From Takifugu bimaculatus (lineage: Eukaryota; Chordata; Actinopteri; Tetraodontiformes; Tetraodontidae): a DNA stretch of 64,000 nucleotides. The stretch is from contig CP034986.1 in assembly GCA_004026145.2 (NCBI GenBank), positions 3,590,255 to 3,654,254 of the forward strand, read 5' to 3'. This document shows, piece after piece, positions 24,776-37,785 of this stretch. The translations under genes and the position numbers were made by a program. Position 1 is the first letter of the stretch; each line of letters starts with the position of its first letter. The notes under the pieces are model-generated. The model did not search any database and was not told where the DNA came from. It saw nothing but the letters and a program-made list of their open reading frames with translations.

Positions 24776-27700
24776 TACATCTGCGAAGGCAACCTTTAAA
24801 TGACTTCGCTTTCAGAAATGTTGCCATCACATCAACACAGCGCGTCTCCCACTACTTTACCACTGTTGATAGAACACACACCAAAGCGTGTTTGACTTCA
24901 GCACTAACAAGTCCAGCCCGGTCGTGCCTGCACCGCCCCGCCACGCTGAAACCCCTACGCTGTCACTCGATATTTCATTATTGGAAATAACATGCTGCGT
25001 TACAAGTTGTGCCACAGCCCGTAGGACCGGGATCAGGAGTCCGTTTTTGGTTGTGTGACAAGGGCTAATTAATCGGCCCAGAGGCAGGAAGCCTCGACTA
25101 TCACCAATGTTTTGTGAAAACACCCTGCCCTTACGAACGCCTACAAATCAATGTGGCGTTTATCTGACAGTGCTTACACCCATTGGACTATTGATTGAAC
25201 TGTATCTTGTTAAGGGTCATCCAGGGTTCCACAGCGGTTGCTTTAATTGTGGAGCTCGTTACTGCCGAGGCAAAAGTCAACTGTTTCATCTAAATCCCTC
25301 GGAATAAGAAATAACAAATTGCTTTAGGGTAACTGTAAAAGGTTACTGACGAAAACATTTAGTTTGTTAGCCTTAATGCCTCAGTCGTGGGATAAAAGGG
25401 CATTAATAAAGGCTTCCGATTCAAATCAGAGCATTCGGAAAAATAAAAATACTCTCGCTAAGACCCCCGTTTTTCCTTCAGGCCCCCAAAAACAGTTTGT
25501 CAAGATTAGAGTTGCTGTTGTTTAACCAAACCTGAATCAAGGTTAATTGTGGCTACAGATTTTTTTTTTTTTAAGTTATCTTGGCATTCGTGTAATCAGT
25601 TCCGAATAAATTGTTGTTCGAGCTCCGAATAATTTGATCTTTGAGCAGACATTGTTTCCACCGCTTCACCCGGGGGATTGTAATAATTGCACCAGCTGCC
25701 TGCATTCTTAATCCTGAAACTGACAGGCCTGTAATCTGAGAAATAACGCCATGAAAGATCACAGTGATCAGTTATTTTTGCCAATACGAATCTGCATCTC
25801 ATTAAGATTGATGCCGCGGTGGCGCGTTAGCTTCTCAGTGTTCCCAATTGGGCACAAATAACGGAGCATCAGTTGAGTCGGAATGAATGGTTTCTGGTGT
25901 CGCCAGAGATCCAGTCACACTTTCGATTAAATTAGAATCAAACAACACCTTCCTTTATGAGAGGGAGAAGCTCTCACCGAAGGCAGACTGGATTCCTCAA
26001 CTGTGCTTCCCAAGGCCTGTCATCTGGAAAAAGGACGTGCTTCAGATGGGAATGTAATTCTAATTAATTCAGTAAATTGATCAGGTCCAAATGTGACTTG
26101 AGAACAGAGAATTGTCTGCTGGATGCTGCCGATTAGCCTCTTTGGCATGAAATCATTAGAGAGGAATCTGTTCCCCTCAACATCACATGAGCGGTGTTTC
26201 GCTTAGCCCAGCTTCCATTTGCTTCTTCAGATCTGGCAGCTCGTATCTGCACGGTTGTTGTAGCGAGCTAACTGCTTTTGCCAGAATGCGCGCCACCAGG
26301 AAAGGTCAACAGCTACGCATACTGCGCGTCAGGAAGGTCAGATTGAAGAAGCACTTAGAAATGATAGCCGGAGTTAAGTTTGAGAGGTTATTTTGGGGCG
26401 GGCTTGCCTGGATGTGGCGTTCACTCCTCCCAAATCCGTTCATTTTTAGAACAGTGTGGCCTTTTTAAATAAAATAACCTTCAGAATGCAAAAGGTGACT
26501 GGTTGTGCTTTTCTTTGTACCCATTTTAATCGCTCACTTCAAAACATGTCCTCCGGGGTCCAATTTGAGTACGGACAGTGCTTCACAGTCAACATTTGAC
26601 CTTTAAAAGCCCTGAGCGGTATTTTATCAGTTGTTTCGCCGTTGCATATGCACATTTGGCCCAAAGATATGGGACGCTGATGAGAAAGTAGCTTTCTGAC
26701 CGGTTTTCCCTGAAATTTGCTCAGGATTCCAGTCTAAAAGTAGATTTTTCTTTTCCCCGACTTCACACTCTTGCCTCAGAAGAGCTTTGTCAATCATCCT
26801 GACAAATAAAGCTTGTAGTTTTCTACCATCTGTGACACCGCGGCGCCGCTTCCCACACAGTTTGTGCCACATGTAATTGTTTTATCTCGTCAGGCTTTTT
26901 CTCCACGCTCCCTGAATCAGACTAAAACATTTGAGACGATCGCAGGATCAGAGACGACGCACCCAGAGTGAGAAGGGTATATGCTACCTTGTTTTTGCTT
27001 TTTAAGATGAGTTCAGAGGATCGTTTTCATGTAAGGAACCAGATTAGGGTCTCAACGCTCCCCGACGTGCACGCAGCCGTCTCAGCGAGGCCATATGATG
27101 TCAAGATCAGGTAAAAGGAATCACCAGAGAAACTGTAAGTACAGTAAACCTTTGTGAATACTGCTTCCCATCGCCAGAGCTGTTTATCCACGCAGGGAAA
27201 ATTGATTTAAAATTTGCCAAGGCTGAAACTTTGTGGTAATTCGCCTCTGAGTGTTAGCATGAGGCATTCACTCAGATCTCCATGTGACAAACATCCACCT
27301 ACTCCCAATGACCTTGGTGCGCATGCCGCGCCACAAAAATAGCAACGACGCGCCTCCCGGTAGGAGTTCGAGAGGGACCCACTCACAGGGGATGCTGAGA
27401 GACGCGTGCGTTTCACATGTTTGAAATTAGTTGTGACAAGAGCGCTCGCACATGCTAAATATACGAAAGCCTCGGCTAGTAAGAGCTGTTATTATTACAT
27501 TCCGTGGACGATGCGGTTTGAAAAGAAATGGAACAGATTTGGTCTTAAAATTTTAAAAAGGATGGCCAAGAATCTCCTCTTTGTTAGCAGGTGAAGCGCG
27601 CGTCGTTTGCTAAAGGAACGAGCGTGACTGTGTGGCAGCCTCTTGTTCTGAGCACTTGAAATAAAGAAACTTGATTAGTTAGCGAGCCTTTTCTCAAAAC

Positions 27701-30700
27701 AACACGATCCCCACCTCCCTCATCTTCCACGGCTCCTTCATGCTTCCACCTCTGCCAGCGCCTATCTTTAAAGCCACCGAAGGAACGTACGGCAGACGCT
27801 GATGTGTTTGGGAATCTGACTGGGAGATTAAACTGCAAGTAGCAAACCTGAATCTACGCGTGATGTGAGATGTCTTAAATCTGCTTGTATCCTTAATATG
27901 AAATCCAGTGGGTGAATTGTCCTTTTGGTCGTAGCCCAGTTTCAATGTCTAAAGCATCGATTGGACCTTGTTTATTAATCGCAGGTGCGACATGGCAGAT
28001 TGATCATGACTGTGATAAATGTGTCCAACAAAGAGATCGTTAGCCATGTTGTGGTTAGAATAGCGCTGATTGGCAGACCTATTAAGAAGCTCAGGTGTGC
28101 GGTGGCAGCGCTCCTAATAAATTGGCCAAGGGGTGTCAGATGCCCATCACGGTTCAATAGAGGAGGTTGACGGGGCCGGGCTGTCCCATCAGTCAAAGTG
28201 CAGCGGGGGTCAGAGGTGACCCTGGCACTCCATCTGGTACCGAGCACGGGGTTAGAGAGTGGGGGGCTGGTCGGAGGTGAAAGGGAGTGTTGTTGTGGTG
28301 GTGGTGGGGGGGCTGTGGTTATAGAGACAGATGAAGGTGGGTCTCGATTGATGAATGCATGGATGTTTACATCTTCCCTGGTGGTTCAGTCCGAACACCC
28401 AGTGCGCACCGCACACACACTCACACACGCCCTACCCCAGAGGGGAAGGGTCAGGGTGACTCGTCACACAGCCCGCCTCCGTTGGAACAGATGGATACAC
28501 GCTCAGACACACAGTCCCATGTCTCAGCAATGCTGGCAGGGTCCTGACTTGTGCCGCCGAGGTCGCTCACTAGGCAGGCATATGGAGCGGGGTCTTTAGG
28601 GGGAAGTAAGAGACAGGGTTTTGGCACTGGCTGAGCAGAAACCCCCCACTGTTTCCCAGGTTTGTAACTTACAGGCTTTATCACGACACTAGTGCCGTCA
28701 GTGGGCCATGTTTTTGCAATACTCTGTTAAATATTTCCTTTTTGACGCCTCAAAGAAGAAGAAGTGGCTGCAGTGGTCAGTTGGAGGGTCGAAGGGCTGT
28801 TCCATCTCACATCATCGGGTTTCTTTCATAATTATTTTCTAATTACAGGCATTTTGGTTTCTTGCTCCGGGGCGGTGAAAATACTGGACAGATGGCTGAT
28901 ATCCTGCACGCCTGTCCCTGCAAGGTCCTTGCAGCACCATAACTCAGTCTTCTTCCTATTATTCATGATGTTTAGCTGCCTCGTCAGTATTCGGTGTATT
29001 TATAGTCACCGTCAGCACTGTCAAACTTTGGGGAATTGGTTTCCGCGAGTCTAAAACCACCTCAATCTGTATTCTCTGCAGACGCGTAGCGAAAACAAGA
29101 TGGCATGAATCAAACCTAGCAACACAGTAGCATAATGAAAACGGTCAGATGGAATTTGCTAATTCGTTCAGTTCCAATGTCCCGTTTCTTGCAAATTGCC
29201 TGGATTTCCACCCAACCTGATTGTTTTAAGGAGCTGTGGTTTACATTCCCTCGACAGTCAGCAACCTTTACCTGCGATCGCTCCTCTCGTATCAATAGAG
29301 ATTAGCCTTCTCTTCCCATTTACCACCTGTCACTCCGTCTATTCCACGTCTCCTCACACACGCAAAGACATCGCTGGTATTGTGGCGTGCCGCGCGCTCA
29401 CATTCGATCAGCTGGAGTTGAAATGTCTTCACTCTTCATTTAATCCAGATTGTGTATACACACGCGCAGAAAACTGAGAGGTGTGCGTGGCAACAAATCA
29501 GCAACTGTCAGAGGTAAATGAAGATATAACCACTCCTGGTCCTTCGGCAGTGCCGCCTAATCCTGCCGTAAGATCCGATTTGGATGGACTTTCATTTATG
29601 GAGAAAGACATGCGCTAACAAATACGTCCACTCCGGCTAACAGTGATTGACGTAATCTGCCACCAAGCCGCCGCCGTCTTTTTTTTACACTCGGACTCGC
29701 AATCATGAGGACACAAACTGTGCACGATCATCACAGCAGGCTAATGAAACATTGCATTTTACTCTTTACCTTGAACCCTCCCGTAATATATCAAATAAGG
29801 TTAGGCGTCAACTAAATTTAACTAATTATCTTTATAAATTAGAGCTGCATAATTAATCAGGAAGTAATAGACGTCAGCCATTGGCAAAGTGTGGTGTTGG
29901 AGGGAGGCGCAATTATTTGATAAAGGCAAAAATGCATGAAGAACAAACAAAGAAAACATAACAATAAGGCAGTGGGGAGTGGGTGACATTTTTCTTGTAA
30001 AATTGGAAGAAACATATTTAGTTCATGCTCACAGTTGCCATAATAACACACTAATGCGAAAGCCAGTTGTTTAGGCTGACACAATCTCATTTCGCATCAT
30101 CAGTGTTAACGTTTTGCTTCATCTCAAAAATAAATCAGCCAAAATTAGCACGACCGCAGCCGTTTCTTTTGTTCCCCCCTCCGATTCCTGCAGGAAGGAA
30201 GGCGGTCGCACAGGTGTCGAGAGCTGCAGAGGCTGGGACACGTCCAGACAAGTCTCAAGGCCCGGGGACCGGCTAGGTTGCTTTGCTAAATTTAATAACC
30301 GTATCTCTGCTGCCTTCCCTGTAAGCTCCAAATATTTGTTTACACGGGGTGCGATCATCGGCATAGCAACCCCATGTGAAGTGGCTACTGTCCAAGTCCT
30401 TGAGTCGCTCAGACAAAACGGGGTGTCGTGTCAGACCCGTGTTCCCAAACATGGCGCCACGCGGGGCTCCTTCTTCTTCTCTCGCCGCCATTCCCCTTTG
30501 TTCTCCACATCCTCCTCCACCGTCCTCCCTCGCTTCCATCGGCAGGCGGCAGTGATGGCTGTTAATGAGAGGCAGGCTTTAATTAGCCCGCAGTAAACAA
30601 TTAACGCAACGGCAAAAAAAGCAGTTGAGTGGAAATCACCGCCCCGCCGGATGAGACGCCGCAGTGACATCAGCGTGTAAGGTTTCCTATAATTAGAAAA

Positions 30701-33700
30701 GCATTGGCGGTTCATCTTAATCCCTCCGAACGTGCGTTGGCTTCCACTCCGCCGGCCTTTTGTGTGACTAACTCATTAATGCCAGAGTGAATGTCTGAAA
30801 GTTGCAAAGACCACAATCAGAAGGAGCTGAATGGACCGCGGAAGGACGGGGAGCCACTGAAATAGCTCCCTCTGTTTTCCGTCCCTTCTCCGTGCGCTTT
30901 TAAAACACGTCCTGTTTGTTGTTCTCGACGTCAGGCGAGATACGGATCGTGTTTGGAGCGGGCCAAGAACGCGCCACAATGACAGAAGTTGAGTCACGAG
31001 ATGACGCGCGGCCCCGGAATACAATTAGGTAGTCGAGAACGGCACAAAGAACGGCAGGCGGACAGAATTAAGTCGTATTAGTCCATCTGTCATTTACGGG
31101 TTGTCGGACTCGGGAGAGCATCTTTTTCTGTGTTGGTGATTTGGTATGGTGAGCCTCTCCATATGCACCCCACTCCCCAGATCCCCAGTCACGCATGAAA
31201 TACCGGACTCTGGCTTCCCAACAGCCTTTTATAATGGCTTCAGTCCTTCTATGTGCAGGCTTCATGCTAATTGCCAAACGGGAAGCTATGAGTGTCGGCT
31301 AAACTTTATCTTTATTTGTACAGCGCCTGTTACAATCAAAATTGTCTTTACAGAATTCCATAGCTCGACACCCAACAAGCAACGGGGCCTTAGCAAACGT
31401 TGAGGAGCAAAACTGTTGACAAAGTAAATCATTTGTCCTCTACCAGCGGAGCTGTTGTTTATTTGCCGCGAGCGAGAGCGAGCTAGCGATATGGCGTGGC
31501 TGCTGGAGTCAACGTTATTCCCAGCAAATTCCGCTGGACTTATTGGGGTCAGTTTAGAACAATCCTGGCACCTTTCAGGCTGGAATTTGAAAGGCTCTTG
31601 GCCAGTCACTGATGTGTGTGGCTTAGGAGTGTAATGCATGTCCAAAAACAAGAATGCTTTTCCACTCAAGAGTCTGGAACGCATTGTTGGAAACACGAAC
31701 GCCCGCTCGTCTGATTTACGCCATGTGTGACTTATCATTTGAATCCCAAGACTCCGTCATGACATCATAGCTTTCAGCAAACGTTTCAACTCATTTCCAG
31801 TAACACTCAAGTGTGAAGACATATCTCTTGTGCACACTTGATGCTGCTCCAGCATGTGTGTATATTCTGTCACCCTCCCAAATTACACACTACACAGGGA
31901 ATAAAAATAATCGTAAATTCCAGCCACTTATGTATCATTATTCTTATTAGTGGGTTGTTACGGATCTTTGCACACAGCACATTGATACATATGGCTGTAT
32001 GTAACACCATCTACTCAGCCGGTGCCAGATCCAGAACGGAATGGGTCTGGTTCATGTCCAAACAAGATTAAACCAGGAGGTGTTGACATAAATAATTTGT
32101 GAAATGGGCGTTTCACATGACTCGGTTGCATAAATGATCAGCGATCATCTGCGTTCACAACTCGCGCATGTACACGGTTCACTTTTGGAAGCAGTTTTTA
32201 AAAAAAAAAAAAACAGTGAGACCGCACAGATCTGGAATCTTGACATGCGTCGTATTAGCCAAAGCGGATTCTGCATCGTCAAAGTTACCGCTTTGATATC
32301 CGCCCATGTTGACTACATCCGTCGCAAAGGTTAAAAGCGCTCGCCCTCCTCTCCACGCACTTTCCGCCCAAATCCCATCTTTTTCAGGTCATCTCCATTT
32401 TGGCCCCGTCTCCCACCAACAATTCCCTGCCTCCCCTCCCTCCCGCTCTCCGTTCTCTGGAGTAATTGCATTGATAGCGAACAGTGCTGCTAATTAATTA
32501 TGCAACAGCTGAAAATTGAGGTGAGAGTGAGGGATGATGAGGCTCGTGCCAAGCGGTCTACAGTAGAGAGACGGAGCGCGGAGCACTTTAAGGAAAAGAG
32601 CCAGATGGGAAGTAGAACAAAGGGAAAACACGGGGAAATGAGGAAGGGAGGAAGATGAGAGGCGAGGAACGCATCGACTAAGAGGTTACGCTTGTAACGA
32701 GAACGTGAGAGAACGTGGAGATCAACAGTGCTGAGGGGAATCAAGGCTCCCGCACAGGCGGATCAGAGGGATGGACGGGTGCGAGCGCTGACAGGAAACT
32801 CAAAAGCTGTGCTTTTTTTGGTCGCGCAGATGTGCCTTTCATGCCTAACATGTGTCCTTGCACTGAAACCAACGGAAAGGTCAAACAAACGCAGCTGGGG
32901 AAGAATCTTCGTAGAAAATCCAAAACCTACCCCGAAACTCATGAATTTCCTGTATGTAAAGGCTCCTCTGTTGAGGGGATTTGCAGGGTCGAGGGCCATT
33001 TTTCCGAAGCAGGTGGTTGTTCCAAGGTATCGAGGCTACTCATTAATTTGCAGAGCTCCGGTAGCAGAAATTAGCATTTATATTAATTACCTGTTTAACT
33101 TAGTTCTGCTCAAACAACAAAACCGGATTTATAATCTACCAAAAAAAAAAAGATTTACCTGAGAAATCTCATCATGACATAGATAGTGAATATCGGAACA
33201 CACGTGTCTGTGCACTGTTGACTTGTTGACCAATTAACAGAAATTAAAGGAAAAACTAACTAAAACTCGCAACCACAGAGTTGCCACAGACACCGTGGGG
33301 TTATGGGTAATGAAGTCCTTTTCCCAAAAAGATTCAAACATGCATAGACAACATGATCAACAGCTTTTACACTTTTTAAAAAACCTCGGCACATTTCCAC
33401 CTGAATTCAGGAAAACTTTCCCTGGACGGGGGGGGGGGGTGCTGAGTGATGAGGAATGCTGGTGGGTCTATATAAGTTGGGTTCCCCTGCCATTGGGATT
33501 CCATGGAAGTAAATGTGGATGAGGGGCTATTGTTTAGCCACGGTTGTTCCATAATCTGCTTGACATATGTCTGATTATCAACAGGACCTTAATTAAATCC
33601 TCAACACATCCAACTAAAGTCATTCGTGGGACCATTTTGTCAGCGGTGGCTCAGGAAATATCCAGCTGTAATTCTGTTTCAAACTTTCCATAACTTCCTA

Positions 33701-34020
33701 TTATTTAACAAAGTGAGTTAGTGTCAGTCAAAACTCAATTAAATTCTGTCAATGATGAAATTCTAAACAACATCGACATAAAAACAAGCTGATTTGAGCT
33801 TTCTGCAGCTTTTTCAGTTCAGTTTTTTATTATTAGGCCGATATAATAAAAAAAAATAATAATAATGTGGGTTGTTTTTATATGAACGCACCAGAAATCC
33901 AAATCTCCCCTTTGGCCTTTTACTTTGGTTCACTTTACTCGACGCACATCCTCCTCCTCGCCTCCTTCTTCTCCGACTGTCTTCTCCATCTTTGCCGCCC
34001 TCTCAGCTGAAGTGCTGGCT
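24776..34020. other. AT-rich non-coding stretch, possible conserved elements
   Basis: No protein-coding gene is recognised. The region is rich in homeodomain-type TAATTA and TAATTAAT strings, for example near 25068, 25560-25790, 29640-29880, 30573-30605 and 32491-32500. A forkhead-type GTAAACA lies at 30593-30599 and an octamer-like ATTATGCAA at 32497-32505. This texture is common in vertebrate enhancer deserts near developmental genes, but conservation cannot be tested here. Confidence 0.35.
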
Positions 34021-34066
34021 CGACTAATTAAAAGCCTTAATCAGGGTTCATAATTAGGTCTAATCA
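34021..34066. promoter_or_regulatory. Cluster of homeodomain-type motifs
   Basis: Within about 45 bases there are two TAATTA sites (34025-34030 and 34051-34056) and two bicoid/OTX-like TTAATC or TAATCA sites (34038-34042 and 34061-34066). Such density suggests an enhancer core. This is inferred from motifs only. Confidence 0.3.
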
Positions 34067-34302
34067 GCAGCTTGTACATCATTTCCTTGCATTCCTCCCG
34101 CGCTGGTGGCGAGCACCGAGACGCTTATGAAATCATTTTGGCAACTCGGCGCGACCGAATTCGGCTTCGGTGAAAGGGAATAAGAGAGGAACGTGATTAA
34201 GAACAGGCGACTGATTAGCCCCCCCCCCTTCTCCGTCTCTTTCTTGCTGATTCCATACTTCAGATTTATTCTTTTCCAGTTCATCCTCATTTGGGCGGCT
34301 CT

Positions 34303-34334
34303 TGTGTGTGTGTGTGTGTGTGTGGGGGGGGGGT
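34303..34334. repeat. (TG)11 followed by a G run
   Basis: Eleven TG units run into a stretch of about ten G residues. This is a compound simple repeat and a potential Z-DNA or quadruplex-forming site. Confidence 0.95.
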
Positions 34335-35335
34335 AATAAAACAGACAGACCGCCTCCCAGACCTTCAAATGCGGCTGCATCCACCTGTTCACCCCACGGC
34401 TGTGGACGCGGCGCTGAGCCAGGTTCTTTACCGCCTTGGGTCCACCCGAGCCGTCGGCTGTCAGGATTACCGCCCGACACAATGCAACCCGGGCGCCGAA
34501 AATAATTACACCGTTCATTATTCAAAAGGCCTGGGCAGAGATAAGACGGTTTATTACAACACTTCCACGCTCCTCTCACTGCGACCAAGTCAGAATGTGC
34601 TCTCCCCGGTCAAGAATCTACCATTTTGGGGAGGGGGGGGATCTCGGCGGCGCTGGCAGAGTCTCGGGGAAGCAGAATGTTTCACTTGTGCCTCCGCTTC
34701 ATACGGAAGTTTAAGGGAGGGGAAATGAATGGAAATGGAAACTGTGGCGGCTAGAAACTGATTTTCCCTGTAGAACTCACGCTAAGCTAACTGACACACA
34801 AACAAACACACACGGGGGGGCAGGTACATGCAAGTCCGCGGCGCGCACCTGTAATCACAATTATGCCGCCATTTTGTTCTTTGTGAGCCACCGTGAAATT
34901 CATCAAAAATGATTGCTTGTATTGTTCTCTGCAAGCTTTTAGAGGTTATAATGGAGCGGTTACCTAGACAACAGCAAATGTTGCCCAGTTGCGCAATGGG
35001 GAGAAGGTTCCATAGGGCAGAGGAAAAGTAGAACTGATGTCAGATTTGAAAAGGTTGTTTTAGTTTCACAGGGTTTCCAACAATGTCTCGCAAGGTGGTT
35101 TCAAGGGTTGGTTCACACACACAAAAATAGACATTTTACAAGGAAAGTGAGGACATTTTGGAGAAATAAGGAACATTTGTGGTTTTTGAGGTTGAGGTTG
35201 GATTTAGGTTAAGATGAAGGGGGGGTTTAAGGGGTGGGGAGTGGATCATAGTCCTCAGAAAGCTAATCTAAAGATGCATCTATAAGCATGTCTGTGCTTC
35301 CTGTGGCACGTACAGGCGCACGTTTGTACTACCAA
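34335..35335. other. Non-coding stretch, no gene recognised
   Basis: Open frames at 34290-34730 arise from composition and carry no recognised domain. An RFX X-box-like string (GTTACCTAGACAAC) lies at 34959-34972. From about 35090 the sequence, with GTGAGGACATTTTG-like strings, appears related to the dimeric fish repeat that follows. Confidence 0.4.
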
Positions 35336-35540
35336 CTTTGTAAGGACTGTCAGTGACATCATGCATTCCCACAGCCCTTTGCACTAACTTCGCAGCTATG
35401 TGTAGCATATACATGAGCAAAAACACGCCAATGTTTGGGCTTTTCTATCTTTGTGAGGACTTTCAATGACGTCATGCATTCCCCAGCCCCGTACCCCGAC
35501 TCTAACCCCCGACCTTCATGTTGCATATACACGAACCACA
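35336..35540. repeat. Dimeric diverged interspersed repeat (TTTGTGAGGAC type)
   Basis: Two imperfect copies lie in tandem, offset by 113 bases. CTTTGTAAGGACTGTCAG at 35336 corresponds to CTTTGTGAGGACTTTCAA at 35449. Both are followed by GACATCATGCATTCCC or GACGTCATGCATTCCC, and later by GCATATACATGA or GCATATACACGA. The second copy leads into a telomere-like CCCCGACTCTAACCCCCG string. The motif TTTGTGAGGAC followed by ATGCATTCCC and CTAACCC is, to my knowledge, a common teleost interspersed repeat. I cannot name its family. The second copy contains a perfect CRE-like TGACGTCA. Confidence 0.65.
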
Positions 35541-37748
35541 GAATTTAGTACTTGATGAATATTTTATTGCATATATATATTTGAAAGGTCTCTTTAAGGT
35601 ACGTTTGGCGTCCTATTTTTGTGAACACACACAGAGGAAGGCGAAGAAAAACAACAGCTGTGTTTTGCAACGCTCACAAAAGCCAAGGGAAGAGTGCGGA
35701 AGAACAAACGCGATAGCATCAGTTATCTGCTGAACGCCAGCGTTACACCGCTCACGCCGCTGATTGCCAACCAGCTAGCTTTAGCCTGGAAAAACCGCCA
35801 CCCAGGGAATGTATGGAGACGGTTCAACGAGGTCAGAGCCATCCCGGCAGCAGAAGGTTACCACAACATGCGACCATGTGAACGAAAACGCTCACTCCTC
35901 GCTCCCTTTGTCCGCCCGGCGCGCTAATGCCCCTTTGATGGATGGAAGGAGCCACGCAGTCCAAACAGGCATTCTTGAAGGTCTTTTAGAGTTCGTGCTA
36001 CAAGCAGACTCTCAGATAAGTTCTGGGTGCGGTAAAAATCACGGGGGGTAGTCGAGGTGTAAGTAAAGATTCATTATTATTCAGCTTTGTGTGAATTTAA
36101 TGACTACTCCTCCACCCGGACAGGGATATGAGACACCCTCAGAGTGCAGGTCTGTGAAGCACCTCTGCTCAGGGACTCGGTCTGGTTCCGTCCCTGCTCA
36201 TGGAGATAATTAGCAATTGATGTGACCTTTATATCTGCGCAGGCAGATATCTAGCCAGCCACTTTTTGGTTAACCACCGCTTATGCCTAATTAGGGTCAC
36301 GAGGGAGCCGGAGCCGATCCCAGCAGTCACCTGACAGCTATGACCAGTGTAGTGTTGTGAAAGAACCGGGAGCCGCTGCCAGTTTCCGACCCAAAAGGAA
36401 TCTCTCAGGGACTTTTGGGCCATATGTGGCTTTCATGTTGCACTGATCCTGACAAGTAAGGACACAAATGCAACTTTTAAGGTTAGGGCCAAAGATATTC
36501 CTCACCATTCCGACGACCGCGTTGGTTTTTGGCGACTTGGTGTGAGGTCGGGCTCCATACGGGGGTCCACTTTTTGGACGGTTGTCTGAGCAGCAGACTG
36601 GACAGGACGCCCTCGCTTTAGTGGGAACGCTCGAAATCCTCTCTGAAATGAATATCATTTTGGTGAAAGCAAATAAAATAATCCATGGTCTCATTTCTCC
36701 CCCCGACTGCTCTGGACACTTCAGCTAAATGTCATTAAATGTCTTTGTTATTTAATTGCTGTCTTTCTACTTCTTCAGAGAAAGCAGCGGGCCAGAGTGG
36801 GGCTACGGACTAAAGGTCAGAACCGGCTGATTGAACTGCAAATGGAGGGCCGGGCGCGCACGTGGGCTCGGGCACCGACGGATCCATAAAGATCCTTTGA
36901 AGTTTGAAGCCTGCGTTGATCTGAAAGGACCATCTGGTCACGTGAGCCGCGGAGGCAAATGTCACTCTCAAAAATCTGGCGACGGGTGAGCGGTCGTCGT
37001 CTGGCATCGACGGGAGGTTGTCACCACTTGACCTTTGACATTTGGGGCAGCGGCGATCGGAAAGGTGAGTGCGTGCAGGACAGCTTTGGGGCGCGGGGCT
37101 GCGTTAGCGTTCGTGCTGCAGCTATACCTTAAGCTAACAACCTCCAGATTTTAGGAGGACATCCACACACCCAGGCAGCTCCTCTTACCCCATTTTTTAA
37201 AAACTTGTTCCCAGTCCTCCGGCTCACACACCTCATCTTTCATTCCTGCGCCATGACTCATCTCCTCCGTTGCTAACTCAATGTATGTTCACGTGTGTTA
37301 CCATAGCACCGTAGCCCTCCCGCCCCCACTGGCGGTAGGTCACAGCCGCCACTTGGAAGAGTGATTAATAAAGCAGCGTCCATTGAGGTCTCAGTTATTC
37401 AGATCCCTCACGTTGACCCCGCGCCCTCTCTGCCCCCCTTTCCCACATTATCCCAGTTTCCTCCATCCATCAGCGCGCCCGGCCCAACCGTTTTCCCATC
37501 AGGCCGAGCAGCAGCCTGGCCGACTGGCTGCCTTACTCCATCTCACCCCTGCCTGCCTTCAGGTTTTCCACCCGTTCCTCCTCCGTCTATTCATCCCGCC
37601 GACACCCACAAGATGACGAGCAACCCCGCAGCCATCATCTATCAGTCAGTCAGAACGGCGCACACACAATACCTCCCTGTGTACGCTCCTTTGGATACGG
37701 GAACCCAAATGACAGCTTGGTCCCCGGGGGACAGGCTGAACTTCTCTG

Positions 37749-37750
<2 letters not shown>
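35541..37750. other. Non-coding stretch, no gene recognised
   Basis: No homology or convincing splice structure is seen on either strand. Proline-rich open frames around 37360-37620 reflect CT-rich composition. Confidence 0.4.

Positions 37751-37782
<32 letters not shown>
37751..37782. repeat. (TG)16 microsatellite
   Basis: Sixteen uninterrupted TG units. Simple sequence repeat with no coding role. Confidence 0.98.
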
Positions 37783-37785
<3 letters not shown>

